Source: Rhinopomastus cyanomelas (taxonomy: Eukaryota > Chordata > Aves > Bucerotiformes > Rhinopomastidae). Taken from it: 64,000 bases of DNA. Shown piece by piece: positions 49,126-63,325 of this stretch (position 1 is the first letter of the stretch; each line of letters starts with the position of its first letter). The position numbers and the translations under genes were made by a program. The stretch is from the NCBI GenBank assembly GCA_013400115.1, contig VXBP01004605.1, forward strand, positions 62,001 through 126,000, read 5' to 3'. Under the pieces are notes generated by a model, which was not told the DNA's origin, did no database searches, and was given only the letters and a program-made list of their open reading frames with translations.

Positions 49126-49295
49126 CACAGACTCGTAGAATGTTAGAGGTTGGATGATCTTTCGAGGTCCCTTCCAAGTCCAACCCCTCTGCTGGAGCAG
49201 GGTCAGCCTACACTACTGTCTCAAGATGTCCTACATGGGGCTCAAACCCCATGGAATTCAGAGTCCCATGCTGTACCAGCTAAGCCAACCAGGTG
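49126..49295 (-). mobile_element. tRNA-Lys-like head with CR1 tail (SINE-like), with microinversion
   Basis: On the minus strand the 5' part (49229-49292) resembles tRNA-Lys with a CTT-type anticodon. It has box A-like TGGCTTAGCTGGTACAGC, the anticodon arm ATGGGACTCTGAATTCC, and box B-like GGTTTGAGCCCCATG. A linker leads to a CR1 tail: CTGACCCTGCTCCAGCAG, GGGGTTGGACTT, ending in ACATTCTACGAGTC. Between these, 24 bases are inverted (see findings). It is the build of a CR1-mobilised SINE. Confidence 0.75.
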
Positions 49296-50945
49296 CCCCA
49301 GCAGAGCTTTGCCAACAGTCCTTCTCTGCAGATACAAACTGCTGTATCTTTAGGGAGGAAATGCAGAGCAATCCACCCAAAGCTCAAGAAGCAATCCCTG
49401 AGCTTTGCACTTTGCTGACAGCTCTGATCCCTAGCTTGGATCGCTGTCATCTTTCCTACATTCTCAGAGAAGCCTCCAGGTGACCGCTTTATGCCAGCTA
49501 GTGCAAAACAATGAAAAATGATGCTCACCACGGGAGGTCTGACATTTGTTTTATCTACGTACTGCAAAAAAACAAACCCACAACAACGAGGCACGTTTTT
49601 CTTCTTCAGTGGCAAAGCTTTACGCTGTTTTTATTTTCCAGCTGAGATTTGACGACACCAGCGCACAAACGCCGCCTACCACAGCAGCCCGGCCTCTCAC
49701 CTGAAAGGTCCCACTGCATCTCAGAATTATACATCCCGCAGGGGGGTAACTCACCCCACTATGCAAGTGAACTCCACACGGAGAATTAACGTGCTGACGT
49801 GGAGGACAATACAGCACTTCTCCGTGGCATAATGACTGGCAAGGAGACAGCGCCAGCCACAGCAGATCAACTCTGTCAGTCCTCAGCCTTTGAGGCAGAC
49901 AAGATTTAAGAGTTTCATGCCTTCAGAAGCTAAATAAGACTTCATAATGGGTCTAATTTTAGCTATTTCAAATATAAAGCAGACTAGTTGTTTGAAAGAT
50001 TCATTTAAATGCTCCATTAACATAAACTGCCAGGAGCACATTAAAAACATCTTCTTATAACTGCCAACCAGGGCTATGTAACAATGAACTCAGTTTGAAG
50101 TTAACAGGCACAAAGTCCTTTCTTAACAAAAACAGCTGTCAGGTGGATTAAAACAAACAAACAAAAAAAATCACAAGTGAACTAAAGCCCTGAACACTTC
50201 TTGCTGATCTCAGGAAAGACTTCAAGATTGCTCTACCAAAAGCAGCCTGCTGCATTTAACAGCCAAATGCCCTATTTTAAAAAGAGAGAAAACTTCTAGA
50301 TTCCCTATCTGCAGCAGCTTATGCTTGGACAAAACTAAAGACTTTAAACATAAAACCAAATATATGCAAACTAGGCATATTCCAATTAAGTGTCTTAATG
50401 AGTATCTCAAATGCAGCTACTACTGATTGTATGATGATATTGCTTCCATTGACCAGAAACACTAACTCAAAGCAAACATCCTCACAATTCAGCTGAAAAA
50501 AACAGAGTCACAGCTTTTTCCAAATACTCAAGTCATGTCAGCACACTTCAGAGCCTACCATCATCTTGTCAACCCTTGTGCTGGCCATGCCACTATCCAA
50601 TCAAAACTGCGAGTCTAATGCTGTAGGCTGATCTCAGGATGGAACTGAAGAGTGTTAAAAAGCTTCTAAGGGCAGGCAATAAACCAGTTTCACTCCTTAC
50701 AGCATCAAACTGCTTCTTCACGTAACTAAGGGCTTTTGTAGCACCTCTGGATTGCTACAAAATAAAAGGCTTAAACACTGCTCTTTATGTTTTGAAATGC
50801 AACCCAGCTCCAGATTGTTTCCTTATGCTTTGTGAACAGAGACACAAAACCAGAACCCAAGGGAAAATGAAAAACAGTTGAAAACAAAAATAAACTTCTA
50901 ACCTTTGACAATCAAAGACTTGCTCATGCAGGAAGACACTTCTGC

Positions 50946-51045
50946 CATAGAATCACAGAATCATTAGGGATTGGAAGGGACCTTGAAAGACCATCTAGTC
51001 CAATCCCCCTGCCAGAGCAGGATCACCTAGACCAAGCTGCACAAC
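50946..51045 (-). mobile_element. CR1 3' end, minus orientation, short
   Basis: About 100 bp of antisense CR1 terminus: AATCACAGAATCATTAGGG, ATTGGAAGGGACCTTGAAAG, CCATCTAGTCCAATCCCCC, GCAGGATCACCTAGACCAAG. It is near consensus. Confidence 0.92.
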
Positions 51046-54000
51046 AGAAACATGCCACATAGAAAATCCAGGAATTCAGTGAAATACATTCAAGAACACA
51101 TTCTTCAGCTACTGTTTGTCTAGATGTTTCAAATTAGACTTTTAAAGAAATTAAATGTAAGCATTTCATCAAAACCTCAGAGGTTTACATTTTGAAGATG
51201 AGTACATCTGTGACGGGTCCATTGTGGACCAGTTTATCTTCATAATTGCTTTGGATTTACCTCAGGGTAAAAACTTCAGTCCTAGAAAACAGTGGTATTC
51301 CTGGAGTAACTGCTACCAGGTTGGCAGGTGCTAAACGTTGCAAACGGTTTGTGGAAGAGCTCCCACAAAACAATAAGGAGGTTGTGCTGGGTAAATGAAT
51401 AAGTTAACTACCCCACAGCATTCTGTCTAAAACTTTTGCTTTTAAGGTAGTGGCACAGCCAAATCCAGGTGAAAACTAAGGGCAATTAGGCACCTAAAAT
51501 ACAGCCCCAAACTATGATTCAGTATCTAAAACCTGGATAAGCTGAAATACCAGCACATTGTCCTCCAACAATTAAACCAAACCTGCATTCTCTTTAACAA
51601 AACTCTACTGCACGAGTCGAGCACTGCTGACAAGGTTTTTGATTTTCTTCTGGGAAGACTGGAGTAGGAAGAGATGGGTATTACGTTACGTTAGACTGTC
51701 AGGGTTCAATTTTCTCAAATAGATGTCTCAGTAACATCATCCTAATCAGAGGGGAAAATATCTAAGTGTACCAAAAAAAAACAAACCTCTGCATAATAAA
51801 ACAATCTTGCTATGGATCCACTGGAAAAATCTCCAAATGAAAATTATCTGGAAACAACCTGGATACGTTCAGACCGCCAGACAGTCTTCCAGACAACTCG
51901 CGTTCCCAGAGAGACCTTGCCAATAGCAGGAAATGTTAGAAACACTCGCCAGGAAATATGGCAGCATTAGAAAAATTATGGATACGATGGTTTAGAATGT
52001 AGAAAGATTTCTCAAAATATAATATTAATCAAAGAACTAAAAGAGGAACAAGGAACTTCCACCATAAAGCACTGACTGTATGGAGGAGAGAAACAAGAGG
52101 TAGGAGAGACCAAAAAACAAGGCTATTAAAAGATTGTGAAACCTGGTTATGTGAGCACCCTTCTTGCTCCTCTGCCTGGTTCCCTGACAAAATACTTCTC
52201 GCAGAGACCAGCCAAGACAAAGCACCGAGCAGCAGCTGAAAGGAACTCAGTTGTACCTAACTGTGATTGACAAGTCCAAGGTAAAAAAAAATAGAAAACA
52301 AGAAATAAAGTGTTCCAACCAAACAACTTTGAAATATTGGAGATTCCCACTGCAGTGAGAGCCTGTGCATTAACCAGGAAAGGCTGGTTTGGTCTCTGTT
52401 GTCATCAGTGAGGCTGTCCCTCTGCTCAGTAGATGTCTGGTCAACTTCTTTTGCATTCTCTAGAGCTGCATATACAATACCAAGTTTCTGACCTATGTTC
52501 TAGCATGTTTTGCTTGGCACAGGCACGGTTTCTGGAGCAACAGAATAAATTTTGAGTCAGTAGCCATCGAAGTAGCCGGTGCTTTTTTGAGGTAAGGGCA
52601 AGAGAACACGCAGTATGGAACACACCAGTGAGGAAGTGTGTGCTTTTTAATCTTTGGATGTGCCAAAGCTATGTTCTACACTATCCAAGGACTTCAATAA
52701 AATGGTTTTGGAAATGAAAAAGATGCTCTTCCTTTATAAGCAATACATGAATTATTTATATAAGCATCAATTATAAAAGGAAATATTTATTCCCTCAGGC
52801 ATCCTTAGCTACGGAACAAATTACTATTGTGTCTTCTCTCTCTAGTAAATGGGACAAAGACATAACACCACCCAGCTAGCTGCCACAGCCCATTTCAGTG
52901 CAATTAAAGAAACAAGTGGAGTACAATTAAGGCACCTTAGTCTTCAAGAGGAAAACACTTCTACTGTTCAAAGCCACAAAGAAAACTGCAACTGAGAAGA
53001 AACTTTCTAAGAAGATTTCTCCTTGTCTCCCGGAGCATTAGACTGCACCAACCTCATCAATCAAGAAAAGTCACTGAAGAACCAAAGTCAGAAAAGTGTA
53101 GTTTTGCTGCCTGCAGCTTACTGTGGAAGTGCAGGTGCTCCAGCAGCAGCCCACACAGGCATCAAGAGCTCGCTGAAACGCATCTCAGTTCAAAAGGCAG
53201 ATGCAGAATGCACAACTACTTAAATGAGCAACTGCTAGGACAGCAAAGCTAAAATGACATCTAATTAATGATGCCATCTCATTAGGGCAGCTTACCTTCT
53301 GCACTTCTCATTGCTTCTCTTCTCTCTCAGAGCCGAGCGCTACGTGCCCCATGACGGCACACATCTGTCTATCAACACACCAAACTTCTGTTACTGTAGT
53401 GGCATCCCAAAGTACCACTGTACTTCATGTGCTGCAAGGATTTCCTCAGAAGCCTTGGCAGATTCAAAGTCATCTTTCAGGAAATTTGGCCTCCGTTCCC
53501 AGAATTACAAGGACAAACTTAACAAGCTGAAATGTCTGCTCCTTGACACTTTAGGACCTGATACAGACAGACCTACTACTGACATCCTGGAATAGACCTG
53601 CAGGACCTGGCTAATTGTACGTAGTGGTGCCTGTTCTGCTGCCCAAGCTTCCTGGGCACTACCCTGCATAATCCTATTTTCCAGTGGCTTACAAAACTTA
53701 AATCATCAAAGCTGCCATTTTCCATGCTGGAGCATCTGCTGCAGGCTGGCTGCTGCTCCCCACTAGCTTGGCTCTTTTCTATTTCAAAAAATTAGTCACG
53801 CAGAACATTTTGCTATGTGTCAAGTGGAGCAGGCTTCAACTCTTCACAGCTTCCTATGTGTGACCACACTGAGCATGTTATTAGTCTCAAAGGAAAAATA
53901 AGTTTACATATTGCAGCACTGACATTCGGGGCAGAGAACAAGACTTTTCTTGCCATTAGTGATTCCTTCCTAGCAGGAGGTACTATAACTTCCAGCTAAG

Positions 54001-57000
54001 AGACAGCAAGTCTGCCCTCACTATTCCTCATCTTGGTATCTAAAAGGGGAAAAGGGCTTGGCTGCAAGAGGGGAAAAAAAAAGGGCTATCTTAATTCATC
54101 TTCTTCTCCCATATGCATCACAATGCAGTCTTTAATTACACGATCATATATTTTCCACAGGACCTGTGAATAATTCATTCCATAGACTGTATTCTGGGAA
54201 TGAATCAAGAGAATGCAGTGAACTACACTATTATCTACAGGAGTCCTACCTCATTTACTGCTAAAGGTGGGTGATGAATGAGTCATGGAATTGTAGAGGA
54301 AAAAATCCTAGTCTCATGGCTAATACATTTATCCATTTTAAAAGCTATTTCATTTTTGCTGTATTTCTTCAGTGATGGAAGAATTAAGAAGTGTTTCACT
54401 CACCTAGAGTTCTGTTTTGTTATTTACCTAGAAATTCACCTCTGCCTCTGTAGAAGTGACTCTCAAATAGTCGATTGCTTCAGATCTGTTGGTCCCTTCC
54501 CCAGGGCCAACACGCAACCCTTGCTATTGAAAGAAGCTGAAGAAACAAGTAGGACTCCACATACTAGGAAGCAACGACTTCCAAAGAGGAAAAAACAAGT
54601 TACTTCAGGAACTGCAACGCAACGACAAGGCCTTCTGCAGAGGAAGACTGACTTGCTTCATCCCCCGCAGGTTGCTGCCTCAGCTACTGGGGTACACAGT
54701 GAATGAACAAAGCGCACGTGGCACTCAGAAGTTGGGCCTCTCCTTCCCTTTGCTTGGGAAAACAGTGTGATTGCCACAGCAGCAGATTTGTGCTGCTGTC
54801 CATGCCCAAGCCATTTCTTAGTGTATTTCATTAAAAACATCATCTCTGTACTTTGGAAGAACAAAGTGGCAGCACATCACTCCAGCAGCCCTGGCGCAGT
54901 ACAGCCGCATGAATCAAAGCTACCAGAATCCCAAAGTAATAAACTGCTGAATACGCTGCTAAAACACCACCAGAATGAATTGGTTCTAGCATTTCATACC
55001 CAGTAGATACTGCCACCAGGAACAGTTTGTTTGTGAGGGACTCAAGATAAATGTACGTTTCCTGCCTCAAATGTAGATGTTCTTTACCTGCCCATAACCA
55101 AGGAGGAGATTTGCATTTTGTCTTGTCTCCTTCTCGCTACTCCTCCGCTGATGTTCGGAAGAAACAGCTCTGAGCGTGTGTTTCTTTCTTTTTTCTACAG
55201 GCTAAATCAGGAGCTTACTCTGCTTTCAATTTAGCTCCCCTCCCTGCCACAAGAGAATTAATAGAAAAGCAGATCAAACGCCCAGGACAAGTTGCTGAAC
55301 CAGTGGCATCTGAGCTGCAGAAAGATTTTCAAAAGCAACTCGCCCTGTCTAACTCCCTCTCCTTTGAAACCACCCACAAGCCCTAGGGATGGATTAAAGC
55401 CAAGCATGGCCTGGATCATCTACAGATGCAGGGCAGCAGCTCTAAGGAGGACAATGGCAAAATATTTGAGGCTATGGTTATTCCTAGAAACCAGAGGGCC
55501 TCTTTTGGAATGCACAGCCTGGATCAGACAAACTACTCAACCTTGCCTTAATCCATGGCCGGAGAGCTCTAGAAACGGTGCCCCCCAACCGTCTTCTCTG
55601 ACGGTCCAGGTGGCTTCAAAGTGGGAAAAATTGTTTAGATCTGAAATACAAAACAATGGGTAATATCTGGCAGCTCTCAAATCACAACTTGCTTGCAGAA
55701 AATTAAAGTTTCAAGTGGTCAGTCCACTGCAGAGGCACTGCAACCAGCTAAAGAGGCTGCAAGAGAGAAAGGAGGTTTCTTAATAAGGTGAATCCAGGAG
55801 GCAAACAGACTTGAAATCAGACAGCTATTTCTTTTGAAATCTACTTTCAACTGCTGTACTCCGTGTTCCCCAGGTGGCCAGACCCCTTTCAATAGTGTTT
55901 CTATTAAGAAAAGAGCTCCAGTAGATCAGCAGCACCAGTTCTCAAGTTAGTATTTTTTTCTTCCTCTGACAACAGCAGGCCAATTCTGAGGGTGGACAAC
56001 ACACTGAAAAATAGCACTGGTGAGTAAAAAGCAATGAGAACTGCTCTCCTGTCAGAAAAGCAACATGTACCTCAGGACAACCACACAACCCCTTACAGAG
56101 TTCTTGTTTGTTTGCTGTCACAGAAAATTCTCTCCACCATTATTTTCTTTCTTCTCAGTTTATACTGACCTAGGGACACCAGAGTGAAGCTAGAGGAGAT
56201 GATTAGGTGAAGTAATCGTCGTCATTTAAGAACGGCTTAGTATGAAAACACAAAGTCTACCTAAGTTAAAACAAACTATGTTTGGATAATCTCTGTCCAG
56301 ACTCAAAGTCCAAGGCAGAAATTTGTGCCAACAGCACCAGGATCCTGGGATGAAGGTATGTTTTACCACATTTTACCACAACAAACCCAAAGCACTAGAG
56401 GAGGGGCGGTGAGGAGAAGGTACAATGTGATGCTTTCACGTTCCCAATTCTGAACCAACCTGGGAAGAACAAAATATCCACCTGCAGAAGCTCTGGAAGA
56501 GCAAAGCTATGTGACACACAGTAATGACAATTTATCTCAACTTCGTATCAGCTGACCAGAACAGATTGTTTTATGGACTGCAAGCACTGGGAGCAACGGC
56601 TACATTTGGGAAATAACTAATGCACGAGGCCAGGCATAAGACAACAAACCCTAATAAAAACAGAGCTAGACTAGATATTACTTGTCATTGCTCAGGAGGC
56701 AGGAGCTGTGGGTAAAATGCAGGCAACTTTCTGAGAACAAGATGAAATAAACTTATTAAATGTACTGAAATTCAGTTATAAATTGAATTTTACATAATTG
56801 AAATAACAGAAGAAGTGATTAATGGAGAGAACACCATTAAGAGAAGCAGTTATTCACAGAAGCTGCCTATCACTGCCGTTGGCTTTTCAACTGCATGAGT
56901 CAGTAAAAGAAGAGGCAAATAGCAGAAGTGGCCTGCTGAAAGACCTGTGTGGCTAAATGCCTGTTTGCTTTCTCATCTGTATAACCTGGTCAAATAAAAT

Positions 57001-60000
57001 ATACCACCTCTCTCAGAAACTGTTCTTTTATGTCCCTAAAACACCAGAGTGACAACAGAGTTAAGAAAACAAACACTTGTTAATGGCTCCAGCTAAAGCG
57101 ATTTGTCAAATGTACTAGACGTTCGGTCACGTGAAAAGGAGAGTCAAAAAACGTTGCCAAATAAATAAATGCAGTCATTTTGACTGCAGACAAGCACTTC
57201 ACGGCACATCCTACCTGTGAATTGTTGTGCAGAAGCATTTCTGTCAGAAGAGGTACCCGGGTTCCTCAGGACTTGCTCCTCAACCAACATTTTGGCACTC
57301 TCATAAATTTATTTTAGTAGATCTGAACAGCAATGAAAGTCAAGACACTCGAAATATCAGAATTAAATCTAAATTAGGCATGCAGAAGAATCTGATTTTT
57401 GTATCTGCAGTGACATCTAGTGCAAGAAAACAAAACCACATTGAAACAGAGAAAGACAAGCTATTAACATTTATTGTGCAGTTTCTGATGGAGATAAAGA
57501 AGAATAAACATCAGGCCCTTTAAAACTTGATTAGTATCTAGTCTTTTGCTCAACATGCACAAGCCAGATGAAGAGAATCCTACTAATCATGTTAATAAGA
57601 GACTATATGATGCGGATGTGCATCTTTCTATGATTCTATGATGTTTCCAAACACATTTATTTTGATAAACATCAACCTATTACATAATTGCTGGAAAGTA
57701 AAGAATTGCAGGGAAAGGAACAGAGTCATTGTTGTAGTTGTACTATCAGCTTGTCTAAAATAAATTCAGCAGTAACATCTGACTCAAATGCTCTCTGCCA
57801 GCACCATGGATCCTATTCTAATGTTTACACCCTTTTCTGAACAAATCAACCAGAAGACATGGCTTATGAGGAAACAGAAACTGGAAGCATGCAGTGACTG
57901 TTATGTAATACAGATGATAAACAGGACAAGTTATAAAAGAACAGATAAAATGTGTTCAAAGTCCCTAAGTCTCCCACTAAAAGTACACAGTTGTGCCTGA
58001 ACACAGCCAGCAACAGACACTCTACCCAAAACCCAACACCAACATTTCTACCTAGTAACAATCGTACAGAAATGATTCAGCTGCTGAAACACTAAAAAAC
58101 CCCTTAGAACCAAGTATTATTCCTGCCAAACACACAAACACAGATGCTAAAGTTGAAAATGAACAGTTTCAGTACAGTATCCTGCACATATCGCCTTGCA
58201 GATAAGCCCTCACTACTCCTGCAACTCCCTGGTTTTCATTTGTCATGTGAACAAGACCATTTGAGAACGTGTCTTCCAAAGGCTTGTGATCAGAAGGCTT
58301 AGGAAAATCACAGGCATTTTTAAGCACTTTTTAAGCTCAGGATTAAAGCCTAGATCAGAGTTCTTATTTATAAAAACTTCACAACGTGCCATTTTCCAAT
58401 AGCCAGTTGGTATCGTAGAATGATTAAGCTGATGTAAATAATTACAAAGATGTGTTTTTGCTCATCAGATCAATTTCTATCATTTCTATTTATATATATA
58501 CTTATATATCCACATGTGCTCCACCCTCAGACTAAACTTTTTCCAAGGTCCAGCCTAAACCTACCCTTTCCTAGCCCAAACCCATGTCATGATTAAGATT
58601 CATCACCACTACTAGCCAGGCAGTAAATGCCTACAGATTGCTCGTCAGGGGCCCAAGAGCTCACACAACTTCCCTACCCTGCAGGCACCAAAAAGTGTGT
58701 TTAGTACACACAAGAATTTTTGTGAAAGTAGCAGGTGTTAACTGAGAGCTTTTCACCTGAGGGCTGAGGCTGCTAAAGCAAAGGCATGACAGCAGGAAGG
58801 AAATAAAAGCTCAAAGTGCAAGGTACTGGGGTAGAACACAAAACAAGTGAGAAGAGGAGAAGAGTCTGTTAATAGGAAGTAACAAAAAGGAATAAATCAA
58901 GACAATGGTGATGTATACCCAGAGTTACAGGTGGAAATGAAACAATGGTGTTTAAGTGCCTGAGTAACTGAGGCTTAAACACTATCAGAAAACACAAATA
59001 AATATAGACTAATGCAGCATTCATATTGCACACAACAAACTGCTCCTGACAGAGTTCCCTACAGTGCACAAGCCAGCACGGAAAGGAAATTATTAAAATC
59101 AAAATCTATTAGCTTCTGCCACCCTATTCAGCACCTCATAGAAAGCAGCACAATTACTTTGAGATTGGGTCTGCTCGTGTCTTTGCAGGGCATAGCCAAT
59201 ACTCCTGAAAAGAACATTCCCCTGTTTAGATGAGTAGGTCCAGCAGAAATCCTGTTTGGTGTTAGGTGTGTTTAGTCATCATGACACGTTATAAGTATTT
59301 CACCTCCCCCACACAAAGCATATATTAAAAAAATTAAAATTGCATATGTGAATGCTTGGAGATAGACACACATTTCTTCTCCAGGTAGGAAAAACCATGG
59401 TTAAGGCATAAAACTGTTCTATTAACCAGTACTGGACCAAATGGCACAAAACAGATCAAGTAAGCAGTGTTTAAGAACTTATTTACAGCATGTGTGCTGA
59501 AGTGCTGCAGCAGGATTAGCACTATTGTGAAAGTGAGGCTGTGTCATTGAATCCATCAGGGCAGAGCCACTGGAAGCAGCTACTAGTTAAACTTGATCAT
59601 GTGAATCACAAAAAGACCCTGTGCTTGAACAGACTCTGAAGGGAGATCTCTCTGTATCCTTTGCCATATGGCTGAGCTCTGCCACACGAAGCTAATGACA
59701 TAATTAGAATCAAACAAAAAGACAATGAAATAAAAGGTGACTCTAAATGTACTTGAAACAAAAACACGTCAATATAAATACCTGAATGTTGTGTTTTAGA
59801 TGAATGTCATTTGTACCCAAGGCAAAGCCTAAACATCAAAACAATTTCTACACAAACAGCAAGAAGACATTTAAATGAAAGTGGAGAAGAAAACACAGCA
59901 GAGAACTATATAAAGGATTACATATTTTTTGCACGATTAACATAAAAGCTGCTAAAGGTTAGAGAAATTGGAACACGCACAAAGGATGACAAAAATAAGA

Positions 60001-63000
60001 TGCCTGTAAAAGAAAAAAGATCTCTGAATGACAACACATGCAGTCAAATATAGCAGCCACCTCGAAAGCTTTGTACAAATTAAGACCTCACAGAAAGAGA
60101 AATCAGGATTTGCACAGGTTACCTGAGCATCTTAGGAAGCACTCTAAGAATTTACAGACCCCAGGACTGATCTGTAACAGAACAGCACAAAAAAAGAACT
60201 ACACTAAAGAGAAAAGAGGTTTTTCTTCCCTCTTTTGCTTCTGGTGGCTGTGTATGGAAGAACATTAACAGAAAGAAAAAAGAAAAGCATAAAAAGATTC
60301 AATGAGAGTGAGATGAAAGCAAGATCCCAGTGTTAAATAAGTGCTGATGTTGCAAGACACCTGAAAGCAGAGGTGCAGTGGTTGTTAAAGTTCTTCTGAC
60401 AGCTGCTAACATCTGAGCAAGTAAACCAGAGCCTGTGGCCTCAAACCAAACACTATCACTCTGGCTCTCGATGCAGTGTTTTACCCAGTGCTGCAGCATC
60501 ACTCCACATACTTACTAAGTTTCTTAAACATTAAAGTGTCCTCTCCTTGATCAAAGGAACAGAGGACAGAATGCAGTATTAGGTTAGTAAAGCAAGAGTG
60601 TTGGGTTATACTGTAGTGAAGAGGTGAAGGATGAAAACAAACACTGGAAACAACACCTGTCACTTCAGGAAGATTGACACCACCACCAAACTACCATCCT
60701 ACACCACAAAGAACACTTCATGTTGAATCAGCAGAAACATAAACCCCAACGTACACAGTGTCCTGATCTCCATATCAGGAAAATGGGAGGATCTGGCCCT
60801 ACGGTGTGAGTTCAGAGTAATTCAGACTCCAGAGGAACCTAGACTGTCACCCTGCAGAGGGCTTCTTCCAAACATGTGAAATAATGTGAGCACGCTGTGA
60901 GTACCACCATCACCAGCCCAAGGGAGGTCTGAGAGGTACATGATGGACTAACACAAGATGTTCACAGCTGATGATGGCATCCAGCCATAGGCCATACAGA
61001 CTCTGCACCAAGTCCAGGACTCCAGGACTGACAACTTTTGAAGACAGGACAGTCCAACACCCCCAGACTAAAGACGTGCACCGTGATGGAAAACCATAAC
61101 CGCCAAAGCGGACAAAAGCCACGAGCAGAAATAAAAGACTGGGATGCACACGTCAGCTACACACACAGCACTGTGCCAACTGAAATAATTGAATTTTAAG
61201 CTGCCAAATACTTTCTATCAAAAACTTGCCTTCACACAGTATTCTCTTTTCCCTAGTGTTCTCTAGCTAGATAGTATTTTCCATTCTCTAAGAAGGACTT
61301 TCAAGGCAGCACTTAGATGTTGCAGGTCTAACTGTAAGGGAGTTTCAAAATAACTGGAAAGGATGAAGGTGTTTGAGGAGCATCTTCCCTGCAGAACAGT
61401 TTGCATTGCTTCTCAGGGCTGAGAGAAGCATTATCTCCAGTACAAAAGAGGGAACTGCTTCCAGCAGCACCTGTTGATAACCACAACTACACGTAAGTAC
61501 TACACAGCTACACAACAGAAAACCTCATTCAAGTGCTGGCAAGTTGACTTTCATCTAGCAGTGATGATGAATGAATATGTATGAATAGGTAACTGTTCAC
61601 AGGAATTTTCAAAATTAACTGCTTAAACAACCTGTATAGTCTCTGTGTGGAACAGGGGGCTCATCAATAACTGAACAACAAAGCAGCCAGGGAACTTACA
61701 GGGAGCCCACTGTAAGACACCACTGCTGTCTATGGTTTAAAATCTGCTATCCAGTGACTCTCTCTGGACAGCTTCCAAAAAGCCCTTTTCTGCTCATATG
61801 CTGGCAGTGATTTCAGGAATCATTAAACAAGAAGTAAATAAAAAGATGGACACTTCAGTGAAAAAAATCTTCTGCAGATTTTCAGTTTTGCAGAGGCAGG
61901 AAGTTTTATCAACTGCCTTTAACCCAAAAGCAAAATCTAAGCCAATGTTCGTGTACTGAAGTAGCAGCACATAAAAGCACAAAATACAGAAGCTGTGTGA
62001 ATTGAACTAACAAAATCTCAGCACTGGAAAAGTAGAATGATGGCCTCTGTGTTTAAGTCCTTTATACTCAGGTCTTTAACAAGTGCAGCTTTCCATCATT
62101 TATATGAACTGTTCAGCTAACATCTCCTACAAGTCTCTAGTTCCTCTGCAAAAATCAGTGAACCATTTCCAACATAAAGGTTTAAAAACTCCCCTTATGC
62201 TGAAAGTGAACATCATGTTCACTTTCACAATTGACCAAAATTCAGTTCCCATGTGACAATGAACTCTCCAACCCAAACACAAATAAAGAGAGCATTAATA
62301 TGGCTCTACATACATATAAATGCTTCAAAATAACAAAATAACACAGAAATCATGTAAAACTGGACCCAAAACATCTCTAAGGAATATGCAAATGGTAATT
62401 CCCAGTTCACTAGCTAGACAGACATTAAACAGTCCATTCTGTTATGCCATCTGTTTAGCAGTTACCAGCCCTGCTCTGTTCTCCATGCTATTTGAGCTTT
62501 ATTTTTAAGCATGAAGATAACCTCCTTATTTGAAAGTCAAATAAAAGACAGTGATGAACTTAAAACAAAAAAAATCATTAAATGAATCAAAAAGTGATAC
62601 ACGTCAAAAAATCAACAACAAAGCCCAAGTTTCAGATCAGTGACAAGGAGAATTAAAAAATTACTTTTATATGCTTGCTTGACTTCCACTCCTAAACAAG
62701 TTCACATTCGGCACCACAGCACATCATGAAAGCTTAAGCTTTCTTTAAAAAAGATAAACCAAGAGAAGAGTTAAATCCCTGCACTTGGGACTCCAGAGCC
62801 TGCTTCCATCAGGAACATCTCTTTGGTCTGCTGAAGGCCAGCTGGAAGACACTCAACTGCAGAAACCCAGCTGAAAGTTGGTTTTCAAGTTTTACAAGCC
62901 ACCTCTCTAACAAAACACAAATCTGAAGACAGCGAAAGCCTTGTATCTGCTGCACCACCTTAACTGAGACATCCACTTCACAAGGTGATCGTTCACAGTT

Positions 63001-63325
63001 CTCATTGATACAACACAAACACCACACAGAATAATGAATCCATTTCCTCCTGTGGCGAGTTCCTTTGTTTGCAACTCTAAACATTCAGTAATTTAAAGTT
63101 TTGTTAGAAATAAGCTGTCGTAACGGTGAAGAAAAGAAACAGTTGTGCTAATTTTTATTAATACTATTTAAATTCTTATTCAAAAATACCACTGTGCCTG
63201 GACATTTACAAGACCTCAAAAACAAATCCCATAAAATAAAGTAAAACAACACTAAGAAAACTTGGTGTTATTAAAAAAAAGCCAAAGATAGTGGCTTTGA
63301 ACTGTTCAAAAGTCATTTGCCTTAC

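Larger units (their letters stand above)
41657..63325 (-). other. Largest intron, 21.7 kb
   Basis: Lies between the neck/coil exon and the FHA exons. CR1 segments cluster between 42.3 and 51.0 kb and are described separately. From about 51.05 to 63.3 kb, and at 45.4-49.1 kb, I see no repeat, no conserved motif and no convincing exon on either strand. Confidence 0.8.

Noticed and set aside
49229..49292. Possible functional tRNA-Lys gene on the minus strand.
   Set aside because: The variable and T-arm region is shortened, acceptor pairing is poor, and the sequence continues directly into a CR1 tail, so it is a SINE head and not a gene.
53311..53595. A 94-codon plus-strand frame with a Cys-rich patch (CYCSGIPKYHCTSC).
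   Set aside because: The cysteines do not form a known zinc-finger spacing and nothing around it supports an exon.
54278..54706. A 142-codon plus-strand open frame with a basic C-terminal half.
   Set aside because: No similarity recognised, no supporting splice sites, and composition like the surrounding intron.
57627..57644. TCTATGATTCTATGATG resembling a CR1 3' terminus.
   Set aside because: Only the terminal motif is present, with no CR1 sequence before it; too short to call.
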